DNA of 64,000 bases, from contig NZ_CP018049.1 in assembly GCF_002934065.1 (NCBI RefSeq), positions 5,826,501-5,890,500 on the forward strand. Reading direction: 5' to 3'. Made by a program: the position numbers and the translations under genes. The notes beneath the pieces were generated by a model. It did not search any database. It saw only the letters and a list, made by a program, of their open reading frames with translations, and was not told where the DNA came from. Every line of letters starts with the position of its first letter. Positions within the stretch are counted from its first letter, which is position 1. Source of the DNA: Pseudomonas orientalis. Its GTDB lineage: Bacteria; Pseudomonadota; Gammaproteobacteria; Pseudomonadales; Pseudomonadaceae. Positions 1 to 7,490 of the stretch are shown in pieces.

Positions 1-1
1 C

Positions 2-1849
2 CGCAGCCTGGTGGTGCGCCTGCAGGACGGTACCGGCGGCCTGAGCCTGCGCTTCTATCACTTCAGCAATGCGCAGAAAGAAGGCCTCAAGCGCGGCACC
101 CGCGTGCGCTGCTACGGCGAAGCGCGGCCGGGAGCCTCGGGCCTGGAGATCTACCACCCGGAGTACCGTGCCATAACCGGCGATGAACCGCCGCCGGTGG
201 ACACTACCCTAACGCCTATCTACCCGCTGACCGAAGGCCTCACCCAGCAACGCCTGCGCCAGTTGTGCATGCAGACCCTGACGATGCTCGGCCCGCAAAG
301 CCTGCCCGACTGGCTGCCGCTGGAGCTGGCGCGCGACTATCAACTGGCACCGCTGGCCGACGCGATTCGCTACCTGCACCATCCGCCGGCCGACGCCGAT
401 GTCGACGAACTCGCCCTCGGCCATCACTGGGCGCAGCATCGCCTGGCCTTCGAAGAATTGCTGACCCATCAACTGTCCCAGCAGCGCCTGCGCGAAAGCA
501 TGCGCTCGCTGCGCGCTCCGGCGATGCCCAAGGCCACGCGCCTGCCCGCGCAATACCTGGCCAACCTGGGCTTTGCCCCCACCGGCGCCCAGCAACGCGT
601 CGGCAACGAGATTGCCTACGACCTCAGCCAGCAGGAACCGATGCTGCGCCTGATCCAGGGCGATGTGGGCGCGGGCAAGACCGTGGTCGCCGCCCTCGCC
701 GCTTTGCAGGCCCTGGAAGCCGGTTACCAGGTCGCGCTGATGGCACCCACGGAAATTCTCGCTGAACAGCACTTCATCACCTTCAAACGCTGGCTCGAGC
801 CGCTGGGGCTGGAAGTCGCGTGGCTGGCCGGCAAGCTCAAGGGCAAGAACCGCGCAGCCTCCCTGGAGCAAATCGCCGCCGGCGCGCCCATGGTGGTGGG
901 CACCCATGCATTGTTCCAGGACGAAGTGCAGTTCAAGAACCTGGCGCTGGTGATCATCGACGAACAGCACCGCTTCGGCGTGCAACAGCGCCTGGCCCTG
1001 CGCCAGAAAGGCGTCGGCGGGCGCATGAACCCGCACCAGTTGATCATGACCGCCACGCCGATCCCGCGCACACTGGCCATGAGCGCCTACGCTGACCTCG
1101 ACACCTCGATCCTCGACGAACTGCCGCCCGGCCGCACGCCGGTCAACACCGTGCTGGTCACCGACACGCGGCGCGTCGAAGTGATCGAGCGGGTGCGCGG
1201 CGCCTGCGCCGAAGGCCGCCAGGCGTACTGGGTGTGTACGCTGATCGAAGAGTCCGAAGAGCTGACCTGCCAAGCCGCCGAAACCACCTATGAAGACCTC
1301 ACCAGCGCCCTGGGCGAACTCAAGGTGGGGCTGATCCATGGCCGGATGAAACCGGCCGAAAAAGCTGCGGTGATGGCCGAGTTCAAGGCCGGCAACCTGC
1401 AATTGCTGGTGGCCACCACTGTGATCGAAGTGGGTGTGGACGTGCCAAACGCCAGCCTGATGATCATTGAAAACCCCGAGCGCCTGGGCCTGGCGCAACT
1501 GCACCAACTGCGCGGCCGCGTCGGTCGGGGCAGCGCCGCCAGCCATTGCGTGCTGCTGTATCACCCGCCGCTGTCGCAGATCGGCCGCCAACGGCTGGGC
1601 ATCATGCGCGAAACCAACGACGGTTTTGTCATTGCCGAAAAAGACCTCGAGTTGCGCGGTCCTGGTGAAATGCTCGGCACCCGCCAGACCGGCCTGTTGC
1701 AATTCAAGGTCGCCGACCTGATGCGCGACGCCGACCTGCTGCCCGCCGTGCGCGACGCAGCGCAAGCCCTGCTGGAGCGCTGGCCGGAGCATGTCAGCCC
1801 GTTGCTCAACCGCTGGCTGCGGCATGGACAGCAATACGGCCAGGTCTGA
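2..1849 (+). CDS. recG: ATP-dependent DNA helicase RecG (5' truncated by window edge)
   Basis: RecG is a monomeric superfamily 2 helicase that reverses stalled replication forks and migrates branched DNA. The frame is open from base 2, so the start lies outside the window; about 615 residues are present against roughly 690 usual, so about 75 N-terminal residues of the wedge domain are missing. Visible motifs are the end of the OB-fold wedge (RLQDGTGGLSLRFYHF), Walker A GDVGAGKT, the DEQH box (IIDEQHRFG), motif III TATPIPRTLA, and the motif VI region HQLRGRVGRG. The C-terminal RecG-specific segment (GPGEMLGTRQTG) is intact. The family identification is very secure. Confidence 0.97.
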   Translation, partial: RSLVVRLQDGTGGLSLRFYHFSNAQKEGLKRGTRVRCYGEARPGASGLEIYHPEYRAITGDEPPPVDTTLTPIYPLTEGLTQQRLRQLCMQTLTMLGPQSLPDWLPLELARDYQLAPLADAIRYLHHPPADADVDELALGHHWAQHRLAFEELLTHQLSQQRLRESMRSLRAPAMPKATRLPAQYLANLGFAPTGAQQRVGNEIAYDLSQQEPMLRLIQGDVGAGKTVVAALAALQALEAGYQVALMAPTEILAEQHFITFKRWLEPLGLEVAWLAGKLKGKNRAASLEQIAAGAPMVVGTHALFQDEVQFKNLALVIIDEQHRFGVQQRLALRQKGVGGRMNPHQLIMTATPIPRTLAMSAYADLDTSILDELPPGRTPVNTVLVTDTRRVEVIERVRGACAEGRQAYWVCTLIEESEELTCQAAETTYEDLTSALGELKVGLIHGRMKPAEKAAVMAEFKAGNLQLLVATTVIEVGVDVPNASLMIIENPERLGLAQLHQLRGRVGRGSAASHCVLLYHPPLSQIGRQRLGIMRETNDGFVIAEKDLELRGPGEMLGTRQTGLLQFKVADLMRDADLLPAVRDAAQALLERWPEHVSPLLNRWLRHGQQYGQV

Positions 1850-1953
1850 CGCTCCTACAAGGGCCGCGCACCCGATCACAAACCAAAGTTAGTCAACCAA
1901 CAGGTGTAACAAGCTGGTTATACTTCGGTGACTGTACGAAATTGGATCAGGCC

Positions 1954-3354
1954 ATGTCAGAAGTCGCCCTCGCTACAGCCCCACTGACCGCCCCGCCGGT
2001 CATTCGGGCGCTGCTCGCAAAGCTCGCCATTCCCTACACGGAAGTCATCGAACAGCCTGGCCTGAACCCTGCGCGAAAGGTCCAGGCGGTACTGCTCGAA
2101 GATGCCGTCGGCGCGCTCATGGTGCTGTTTCCCCAGAGCCAGTTGCTCGACCTCAACCGCCTCACCGAACTCACCGGGCGCCGCCTCACCGCTGTGGCAC
2201 CGGAGCGCGTCGAGCGAATAATGGGCAAGCATGAACTGAGCCTGCTGCCGGGCCTGCCACCGCTCACCAGTTCGCCTTGCCTGTATGAAGGCAGCCTGCT
2301 CAACGAGCCGAGCCTGTTGGTGCATTCGGGCGAAGCCGGGCTGCTGCTGGAAATCGCCAGCGAGCACTTCAAGACCATGCTGACCAAGGCCAGCGCCGCG
2401 CAGTTCGGCGAGCCACTGAGCAAGATTCGCCCCAACCTCGACCGCCCCAATGATGACCGCGAGGAAATCACCCAGGCGATGCAGGCCTTCACCGCCCGCC
2501 GTATTCAGCAACGCCTGGAAGCGACCATCGAGATCCCGCCGCTGGCCGATACCGCGCAGAAGATCATCAAACTGCGCGTCGACCCCAACGCCACCATCGA
2601 TGACATCACCGGCGTAGTGGAAACCGACCCGGCCCTGGCCGCCCAGGTGGTGAGCTGGGCAGCGTCACCCTACTACGCTTCGCCGGGCAAGATCCGCTCG
2701 GTCGAAGACGCCATCGTGCGGGTGCTGGGCTTCGATCTGGTGATCAACCTGGCGCTGGGCCTGGCCCTGGGTAAAACCCTGAGCCTGCCCAAGGACCGTC
2801 CGCACCAGTCCACGCCGTACTGGCACCAGTCGATCTACACCGCCGCCGTGATTGAAGGCCTGACCCGTGCCATGCCCCGCGCCCAGCGCCCCGAAGCCGG
2901 CCTGACCTACCTCGCCGGCCTGCTGCATAACTTCGGCTACCTGCTGCTGGCCCACGTATTCCCGCCACACTTCTCACTGATCTGCCGCCACCTGGAGGTC
3001 AACCCGCATGTGTGCCACAGCTATGTCGAGCAACACCTGCTCGGTATCAGCCGCGAACAGATCGGTGCGTGGTTGATGCGCTACTGGGACATGCCGGACG
3101 AGCTGTCCACCGCCCTGCGCTTCCAGCACGACCCCACCTATGACGGGCAGTACGCTGAATACCCGAACCTGGTATGCCTGGCCGTGCGCCTGTTGCGTAG
3201 CCGGGGGATTGGGTCCGGGCCGGATGAGGCGATTCCGGATGCGCTGCTTGAGCGCCTGGGCTTGAGCCGTGAGAAGGCTGAGGAAGTGGTGGGCAAGGTG
3301 CTGGATGCCGAGGTGCTGCTCCGCGAACTGGCCTCCCAGTTCAGTCAGGGCTGA
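1954..3354 (+). CDS. HDOD-domain protein with N-terminal YbaK-like domain
   Basis: The protein has two parts. Roughly residues 10-155 resemble the YbaK/ProX aminoacyl-tRNA deacylase fold, and roughly 185-400 form an HDOD domain (IPPLADTAQKIIKLRVDPNA, then LLHNFGYLLLAHVFP). HDOD domains are HD-like folds, usually without a full metal site, found in signalling proteins. I chose the ATG at 1954 (MSEVALATAP) over the in-frame TTG at 1942. It lies about 100 bp after recG on the same strand and I recall the same pairing in other Pseudomonas. Its biochemical function is not established from sequence; a signalling or regulatory role is inference. Confidence 0.85.
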   Translation: MSEVALATAPLTAPPVIRALLAKLAIPYTEVIEQPGLNPARKVQAVLLEDAVGALMVLFPQSQLLDLNRLTELTGRRLTAVAPERVERIMGKHELSLLPGLPPLTSSPCLYEGSLLNEPSLLVHSGEAGLLLEIASEHFKTMLTKASAAQFGEPLSKIRPNLDRPNDDREEITQAMQAFTARRIQQRLEATIEIPPLADTAQKIIKLRVDPNATIDDITGVVETDPALAAQVVSWAASPYYASPGKIRSVEDAIVRVLGFDLVINLALGLALGKTLSLPKDRPHQSTPYWHQSIYTAAVIEGLTRAMPRAQRPEAGLTYLAGLLHNFGYLLLAHVFPPHFSLICRHLEVNPHVCHSYVEQHLLGISREQIGAWLMRYWDMPDELSTALRFQHDPTYDGQYAEYPNLVCLAVRLLRSRGIGSGPDEAIPDALLERLGLSREKAEEVVGKVLDAEVLLRELASQFSQG

Positions 3355-3376
3355 ATCGGTAGCCTGTAAAACCGCT

Positions 3377-3458
3377 ATCGGGGGCAAGCCCCCTCCCACA
3401 TTTGATCGCGTTCTGGCCTTGAAATATGGCCGTTTGTGGGAGGGGGCTTGCCCCCGAT
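3377..3458. repeat. REPIN (two inverted REP palindromes), copy 1
   Basis: Two copies of the 23-bp REP core (read GTGGGAGGGGGCTTGCCC then CCGAT) face each other at 3377-3399 and 3436-3458, with about 36 bp between. This is the REP doublet (REPIN) of fluorescent pseudomonads, moved in trans by a RAYT transposase not present here. It sits just 3' of the HDOD gene and may help end or stabilise its transcript. Confidence 0.93.
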
Positions 3459-3484
3459 GAATCCAACTCGGTCTCCCTGAAAGC

Positions 3485-3565
3485 CTACTTCTTTTTCTTC
3501 AGCTTGGCTGGCGCAAAGCCAAACAACTGTCCGTTCGGCCAGGTATTGGGAAAAACAGAAACGTC
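3485..3565 (-). pseudogene. 3' remnant of a lost gene (26 codons, Lys-rich end)
   Basis: On the minus strand an open stretch of 26 codons reads as a plausible protein C-terminus (VSVFPNTWPNGQLFGFAPAK followed by L and four Lys) and ends in TAG at 3487-3485. A TAA lies directly upstream at 3568-3566, so no start remains. Its last codons and downstream sequence match the end of the SCP2-like gene at 4271, which also ends in four Lys. I read it as the 3' scar of a gene broken when the DUF6124 segment came in; the parent gene is not recognised. Confidence 0.4.
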
Positions 3566-3859
3566 TTACAAGGCGTTGAGGTTGTCCCTAGGACACTCCG
3601 TCTCTAGTCTCCGTACACCGCTGCACACGCAGCGGTCGGGCGTCGCGGCCCGTATTTCTTCAGACGCCAAAGCGTCATCGTGTCCTTTCAGTTGGCGCTT
3701 TTTTGTCGTCTACTGTGCGGCGCTATGGCGGCTGTGCGCGGGATACCTTCGGGTATGCCGATGTTCTGGAGAGTCGGTCCGCGAACCTGCGTACAGCTGC
3801 CACCCCCATCGCGTCGCGGCGATCAATGGCAGCTCCTTTAATATCTCCGGAGTTTCACC
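3566..3859 (+). promoter_or_regulatory. Structured leader upstream of the DUF6124 gene
   Basis: This gene-free stretch is dense in short perfect hairpins. ACCGCTGC/GCAGCGGT is at 3617-3636 with a 4-nt loop. GACGC/GCGTC is at 3663-3676. An ATACC stem closed by a UUCG loop and GGTAT lies near 3745-3760. CGCCAA at 3665-3670 can alternatively pair with TTGGCG near 3692-3697, which is followed by a T run, so a terminator/antiterminator choice is possible. I recall similar sequence upstream of other DUF3077/DUF6124 genes in Pseudomonas. Open frames here (for example 3426-3863) look non-coding. Function as an RNA element is inference. Confidence 0.5.
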
Positions 3860-4102
3860 ATGATCAAACCCACCCCAAATCCCCCCATGCGGCTATTTAC
3901 CGTGGCCGATGGAATCAGCACTGAAGATCTGTTGGTCAACCTCAGCGAAACACTCGCCTCGGCCAATGCGCTGAGTTGCGACCTGGCCTTTGACCTTGAA
4001 GGACCGAAACGAGAGGAACTGCTGGGCGTTACGCAGTTAATCGAACTGGCACAGTTGCTGGCTGATCGAGTAGTCACGGTCTCAGGGCAAGTAAACCCGT
4101 GA
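3860..4102 (+). CDS. DUF6124 (former DUF3077) family small protein
   Basis: An 80-residue protein with the MIKPTPNPP start typical of this Pseudomonas-specific family, followed by a helical region (LLVNLSETLASANALSCDLAFDLEG, then QLIELAQLLADRVV). Family members are often longer (about 110-130 residues), so this is a short version. No signal peptide or membrane segment is seen. ATG at 3860 follows CTCCGGAGTTTCACC, a good Shine-Dalgarno. It lies alone between two REPINs in a patch of duplicated flanking sequence. The function of the family is unknown. Confidence 0.8.
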   Translation: MIKPTPNPPMRLFTVADGISTEDLLVNLSETLASANALSCDLAFDLEGPKREELLGVTQLIELAQLLADRVVTVSGQVNP

Positions 4103-4290
4103 GATGACGGGCACGCGCCGAGTATCCGAACCTGTTGTGTCTGGGTAGCCTGTGAGGACGCTATCGGGGGCAAGCCCCCTCCCACATTTGACCGGGTTCC
4201 AACTGTGGAATGCGGGCGAATGTGGGAGGGGGCTTGCCCCCGATGAATCCAGCTCGGTCTCCCTGAAAGCCTACTTCTTTTTCTTCGGCT
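4103..4290 (+). repeat. Partial duplicate of the HDOD 3' end and following REPIN region
   Basis: Bases 4103-4143 (GACGGGCA ... CCGAACCTGTTGTGTCTGG) match the HDOD gene near 3144-3183 with several substitutions and an indel. The text GGTAGCCTGT, the REPIN, and the segment GATGAATCC ... CTCGGTCTCCCTGAAAGCC up to the four-Lys codons then repeat what is seen at 3358-3500. The copies are diverged, so this looks like an older or foreign allele joined to the DUF6124 segment rather than a fresh tandem duplication. Confidence 0.6.
4163..4244. repeat. REPIN, copy 2
   Basis: Inverted 23-bp REP cores at 4163-4185 and 4222-4244. It shares right-flank sequence with copy 1 at 3377-3458, so it is part of the duplicated patch rather than an independent insertion. 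Confidence 0.93.
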
Positions 4291-4645
4291 TCAAATACTT
4301 GGTCAACCCCTGGAACCAGATCACCAGCGCCGGGTTGCCCTTGATCTGGATCGACTTGTCCTGAATCCCCGTCATGAACGCCAGTTGCTTGTTCTTCGCC
4401 TGCATCGTGGCGAAGCCGTAGGCGGCATCCTTGAATGCAATCGCGAACGCCGGCGTCGGGTGTACGCCCGAGTGGCTGGTGATGCGCTGGTCTTTGACGA
4501 TGAAGTGACGGGCAACCTTGCCGTCGAGGGTCTGCAACTGGAAGGCCAGGTCTTTGTCACCCAGCTGCTGCTGAAAGGCGGGATTGGTGCGGCTGGCTTT
4601 GCCCATCATCAGGCCCAGCACCCACAGGAGAAGACGAAATTTCAT
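4271..4645 (-). CDS. Small SCP2-like (sterol carrier protein fold) protein
   Basis: A 124-residue protein whose middle and end read like an SCP2-type lipid-binding fold: a glycine-containing strand (LQTLDGKVARHFIVKDQRI), then FAIAFKDAAYGFATMQ, and a closing IQIKGNPALVIWFQGLTKYL helix. It ends in PKKKK. I chose the ATG at 4645 (MKFRLLLWVLGL); the longer frame to 4711 would run back into the tagQ terminator. The short hydrophobic N-terminus may be a membrane anchor or simply part of the first helix. Similar Pseudomonas proteins are sometimes annotated as helicase, for which I see no motif. The ligand is unknown. Confidence 0.7.
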   Translation of the reverse strand: MKFRLLLWVLGLMMGKASRTNPAFQQQLGDKDLAFQLQTLDGKVARHFIVKDQRITSHSGVHPTPAFAIAFKDAAYGFATMQAKNKQLAFMTGIQDKSIQIKGNPALVIWFQGLTKYLKPKKKK

Positions 4646-4696
4646 GCACACGGCCTCGGTGTAATTATTGAGTGGCCGCAGCAGTGTAACGATTTG

Positions 4697-4746
4697 CAAA
4701 AAGAACGCCACCGATCTCGCGCTTTAGCGGGAGATCGGTTGGCGTT
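4697..4746 (-). terminator. Rho-independent terminator after tagQ
   Basis: Minus strand: AACGCCAACCGATCTC pairs with GAGATCGGTGGCGTT around a short loop (one bulged base) and is followed by CTTTTTG. The stem lies between the tagQ stop (4770) and the SCP2-like gene, so it ends the long T6SS operon. Confidence 0.85.
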
Positions 4747-4769
4747 TGACGCTTATAGCAACATGTTGC

Positions 4770-5693
4770 TTAAACGTTAGGGCAAGGCACCGGCGCCCAG
4801 TCGGCCAGGTTTGGATCGCGGCAGCTGCCTTCGAGCTGAGCCTTGCCGGCGCTGGCGACCTGCTTGCTTTCAGCTTGCTTGGCCTGCACGGTCTGGATGC
4901 TCTTCTCGGTGGTCACCGCTTCTTTTGGCACCACTGGCAGCACTTTCTTTTTCGCCGGCTTGACGACTTTCTTGCCTTTGGCCGGCGGCGCGACCGGTGT
5001 GGTGTCGGCAGTGGCGACGGTGACCACGTCGTTACGCTGCACACCCACTTGCTGCAGGTCTTTCTCGTAGGCCTGGGTGTAGTTGTTCAGGTCTTCGCTG
5101 GCTTTGCCGTTGACCGCAACGATCAGGTCGTTGGATTCCTTCAGGCCTGCCACGATTTCCGCCAGGCGCTTGCGGCCTTCGGTGTCGTTGACGGCCTTGG
5201 CCTTGCGGTCTGCCACCAGCTTGGTGAACGCGCTCTGGTAGCACTGCTGCGAAGCCTTGGCATAGGCGGTGCTGCGGTCGATGTCGGAGGCGCTTTTGTT
5301 GAAGTCGGTGGAGTAGGAAGCGATGCGCTGGTTGTCATCGGCGATCTGCTTCTGACGCTCGGTGTAGTAGCCCGTCGCGCCGCCCGCCAGGGCACCGCCC
5401 GCTGCGCCGATAGCCGCGTTACGGCCGCGCTTTTCCTTGTCGCCGGTCAGGGCGCCGAGCAATGCACCGCCGGCCGCGCCGATAGCGGCACCGGTCACAA
5501 CCGACTTGGTCATGTTCGAATCGGTGGCGCGCAGGTGCTGCACCGGCTCGTAGCAGTTCGGGTAGTACTCGACCTTGGTGCTCGACGCGACCTTGGACGC
5601 AGGCGACGTAGCGCAACCGGTCAGCACGGTGCTGAAACCGGCCGCGATCAGCAGCAGGTGACGCTTGGAAACCGACTTACGGGAAAAAAGCAT
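4770..5693 (-). CDS. tagQ: T6SS-associated outer-membrane lipoprotein TagQ
   Basis: TagQ is the lipoprotein of the TagQRST signalling module that acts upstream of the kinase PpkA in H1-type T6SS; it anchors TagR at the outer membrane. The product is 307 residues with a lipobox LTGC (Cys27) followed by Ala, which fits outer-membrane sorting. Two glycine-zipper segments follow (AAIGAAGGALLGALTG and AAIGAAGGALAGGATG), then a charged helical region and a Lys/Pro/Ala-rich tail. The ATG at 5693 gives a proper lipoprotein signal; the frame extends upstream without a better start. It is the last gene of the minus-strand operon, 84 bp after tagR, with a terminator behind it. Confidence 0.85.
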   Translation of the reverse strand: MLFSRKSVSKRHLLLIAAGFSTVLTGCATSPASKVASSTKVEYYPNCYEPVQHLRATDSNMTKSVVTGAAIGAAGGALLGALTGDKEKRGRNAAIGAAGGALAGGATGYYTERQKQIADDNQRIASYSTDFNKSASDIDRSTAYAKASQQCYQSAFTKLVADRKAKAVNDTEGRKRLAEIVAGLKESNDLIVAVNGKASEDLNNYTQAYEKDLQQVGVQRNDVVTVATADTTPVAPPAKGKKVVKPAKKKVLPVVPKEAVTTEKSIQTVQAKQAESKQVASAGKAQLEGSCRDPNLADWAPVPCPNV

Positions 5694-5777
5694 AGGTGTG
5701 ATCTCTATTAAGTTTGACTTGCCCAGCACGGCCCACCGCCGTCTGAGTCCCTTCCAAGCTCGCCGGACAGCCAACGA

Positions 5778-7490
5778 TCAAGACCGCTGACCGCTCGCTG
5801 CGAGCAATTCCTTCAAGATCGTTGCCGGGTCGGCCCGCTGTTGCTTGCGGTAGTTGCCGACATGGCGAACGAACAGTGTTGCGCGCGTCACCAGGCTCTT
5901 GCCGAGCACCGGCTTGCGATCCAACTCTTCCTTGATCCGTTGAAACTGGGCCTGGATCACCGCATCGGTGTAGCGCGTGCCGGTGGCCAGGTTGTCGATA
6001 TAAATCGCCACTGCGCCATCCAGCGCGCTGCGCCCATTGGCAATGGCCATGTCGAATAACTGCGCGCTGGCCGCGTCCTTGTTATCCACGGCCTGCTGGC
6101 GGCTCTTCTGCAGGTTGGCCAGGCGGATGTTGTAGTTGCTGATGGTCTCGGCCACCAACGCAGCGGACTGGATCAGGTTGCCCGCCGCTTCTTCGCGTTG
6201 CTGGGCGATCAGCGACACATTGCGCTTGAGTTCTTCGTTGACCAGTCCCAGTTCGGCCTGCAGCTTGGGATCGACGCTGGCGGCAATGATGCTGTCCAGG
6301 CGCTTGGTCGGGTCCTGGGCGTCGTCGATGGCGTCGGTCAGCGAGGCCAGGCGACCTTCTTTCTGCCACTGGGCAAACAGTTCCTTGTAGCGTGAGCGCG
6401 GCGCCGACAGCGCGCCAATCGCCACGCGAAACCCGGTGGTCTCATTGCTTTGCTCGGTGCCGTCGGCGGCAAACAGCGGGTACTCGCGGCGCATGCCGGT
6501 GAACAACGTGCCTTCGCCCTCCAGGTAATTGCCGCCCTTGACCACGAAGCCGCCATAGGTGCCCTGGCGGCGCCCGGCGTGCACCAGCTGGAAGGATTCC
6601 TGGACCATTTCCGCAGCGTTGCCGATCACGTCGAACATACCGATCGGGTTGGGCAATTTGGTGCCGATGGGCATCAGCCGCGCGGCCTGCCCGGTGCCAC
6701 CGGCGACCTGGTTGAACACGGCGTAATCGCCCAGTGGCCCGTCGCTTTCGCTGCCCTCGACGCGGCGTGGAAACAGGCGCCCTTCCAAATCCTGGCGACT
6801 CACTGCCTGGCCACCGCGCGCGGCGTACTCCCACTCCACTTCGGTGGGCAAGCGCACAAAGCCCAGGCCGCCATCGTCGGCCGAGGCGCCACGGCCGCTC
6901 ACCGGCAGCAACTCGCGGTGGTATTTCATCAGCCAGGCGCTGTACACCGCCGAGAAACGCTCGGCCTCGAAACGCGACAATTTCACTTTGGGCAGACGCC
7001 CGGCCATGCCCTCAGGCGCATCGCAGGCCGGGGCCGGCTCGCCGCTGGCCAGGGACTGCGCCTGGGACATTACCTGGGCGTACTGGCGGGCCGTCACTTC
7101 GTACTTGCCGATGAAGTAGAGCATCGGCTTGAGCGGGGTTTTGGCGTCGGTCTTCGGCATCAGCGGCGCGATGACCTTGTTCCAGTCTTTCGGCAGATCC
7201 TTGAGGGTGAACTGGCCGTTGATGAAGTCGCGCCGGTAACCGGAGATAAACGACTGCTGGTAGCCCGCCTCGCCTTCGGCAAAGGGATAGCCGAGGCTGA
7301 CCTCGCGGTCGTCCAGGGTGCCCTGGGCCAACACATAGGCGTAGCGGAACACCATCTGGCCTTCGCACGGCAGTGGCAGGCTCACGTCGTCAGGCAACGG
7401 CTTGGGGTTGTCGAGCTTGTCGCTTGCCTCATCGGCCCAGGCCAGCGAGGCCAGGCTCAGCGCCACGCAGGCGCCCAGTAACTTAAACAT
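5778..7490 (-). CDS. tagR: T6SS threonine-phosphorylation activator TagR (FGE-like domain)
   Basis: TagR is a periplasmic protein that promotes PpkA activation. The 570-residue product starts with a clear signal peptide (MFKLLGACVALSLASLAWA, cleavage before DEAS). The middle (about 110-380) carries a formylglycine-generating-enzyme/sulfatase-modifying-factor-type fold: FIGKYEVTARQYAQVM, VRLPTEVEWEYAARGG, NPIGMFDVIGNAAEMV and FRVAIG. The C-terminal third is helical. ATG at 7490 overlaps the end of tagS by 8 bp, which suggests coupled translation. Catalytic FGE cysteines are not apparent, in line with a non-enzymatic binding role in this family. Confidence 0.88.
   Translation of the reverse strand: MFKLLGACVALSLASLAWADEASDKLDNPKPLPDDVSLPLPCEGQMVFRYAYVLAQGTLDDREVSLGYPFAEGEAGYQQSFISGYRRDFINGQFTLKDLPKDWNKVIAPLMPKTDAKTPLKPMLYFIGKYEVTARQYAQVMSQAQSLASGEPAPACDAPEGMAGRLPKVKLSRFEAERFSAVYSAWLMKYHRELLPVSGRGASADDGGLGFVRLPTEVEWEYAARGGQAVSRQDLEGRLFPRRVEGSESDGPLGDYAVFNQVAGGTGQAARLMPIGTKLPNPIGMFDVIGNAAEMVQESFQLVHAGRRQGTYGGFVVKGGNYLEGEGTLFTGMRREYPLFAADGTEQSNETTGFRVAIGALSAPRSRYKELFAQWQKEGRLASLTDAIDDAQDPTKRLDSIIAASVDPKLQAELGLVNEELKRNVSLIAQQREEAAGNLIQSAALVAETISNYNIRLANLQKSRQQAVDNKDAASAQLFDMAIANGRSALDGAVAIYIDNLATGTRYTDAVIQAQFQRIKEELDRKPVLGKSLVTRATLFVRHVGNYRKQQRADPATILKELLAASGQRS

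Noticed and set aside
3426-3924. Open frames (145 and 73 codons) in the leader of the DUF6124 gene
   Set aside because: They start inside a REPIN or within hairpins and lack a ribosome site; the stretch looks like structured RNA rather than protein. Similar leaders may be annotated as small proteins in other genomes, so this is not fully excluded.
3377-4244. Repeated palindromes that might suggest a CRISPR array
   Set aside because: Only pairs of inverted 23-bp repeats, no regular spacer array and no cas genes; they are REPINs.
4271-4711. Helicase annotation for the SCP2-like gene
   Set aside because: The protein is 124 residues and has no Walker or helicase motif; the pattern fits an SCP2-type fold instead.
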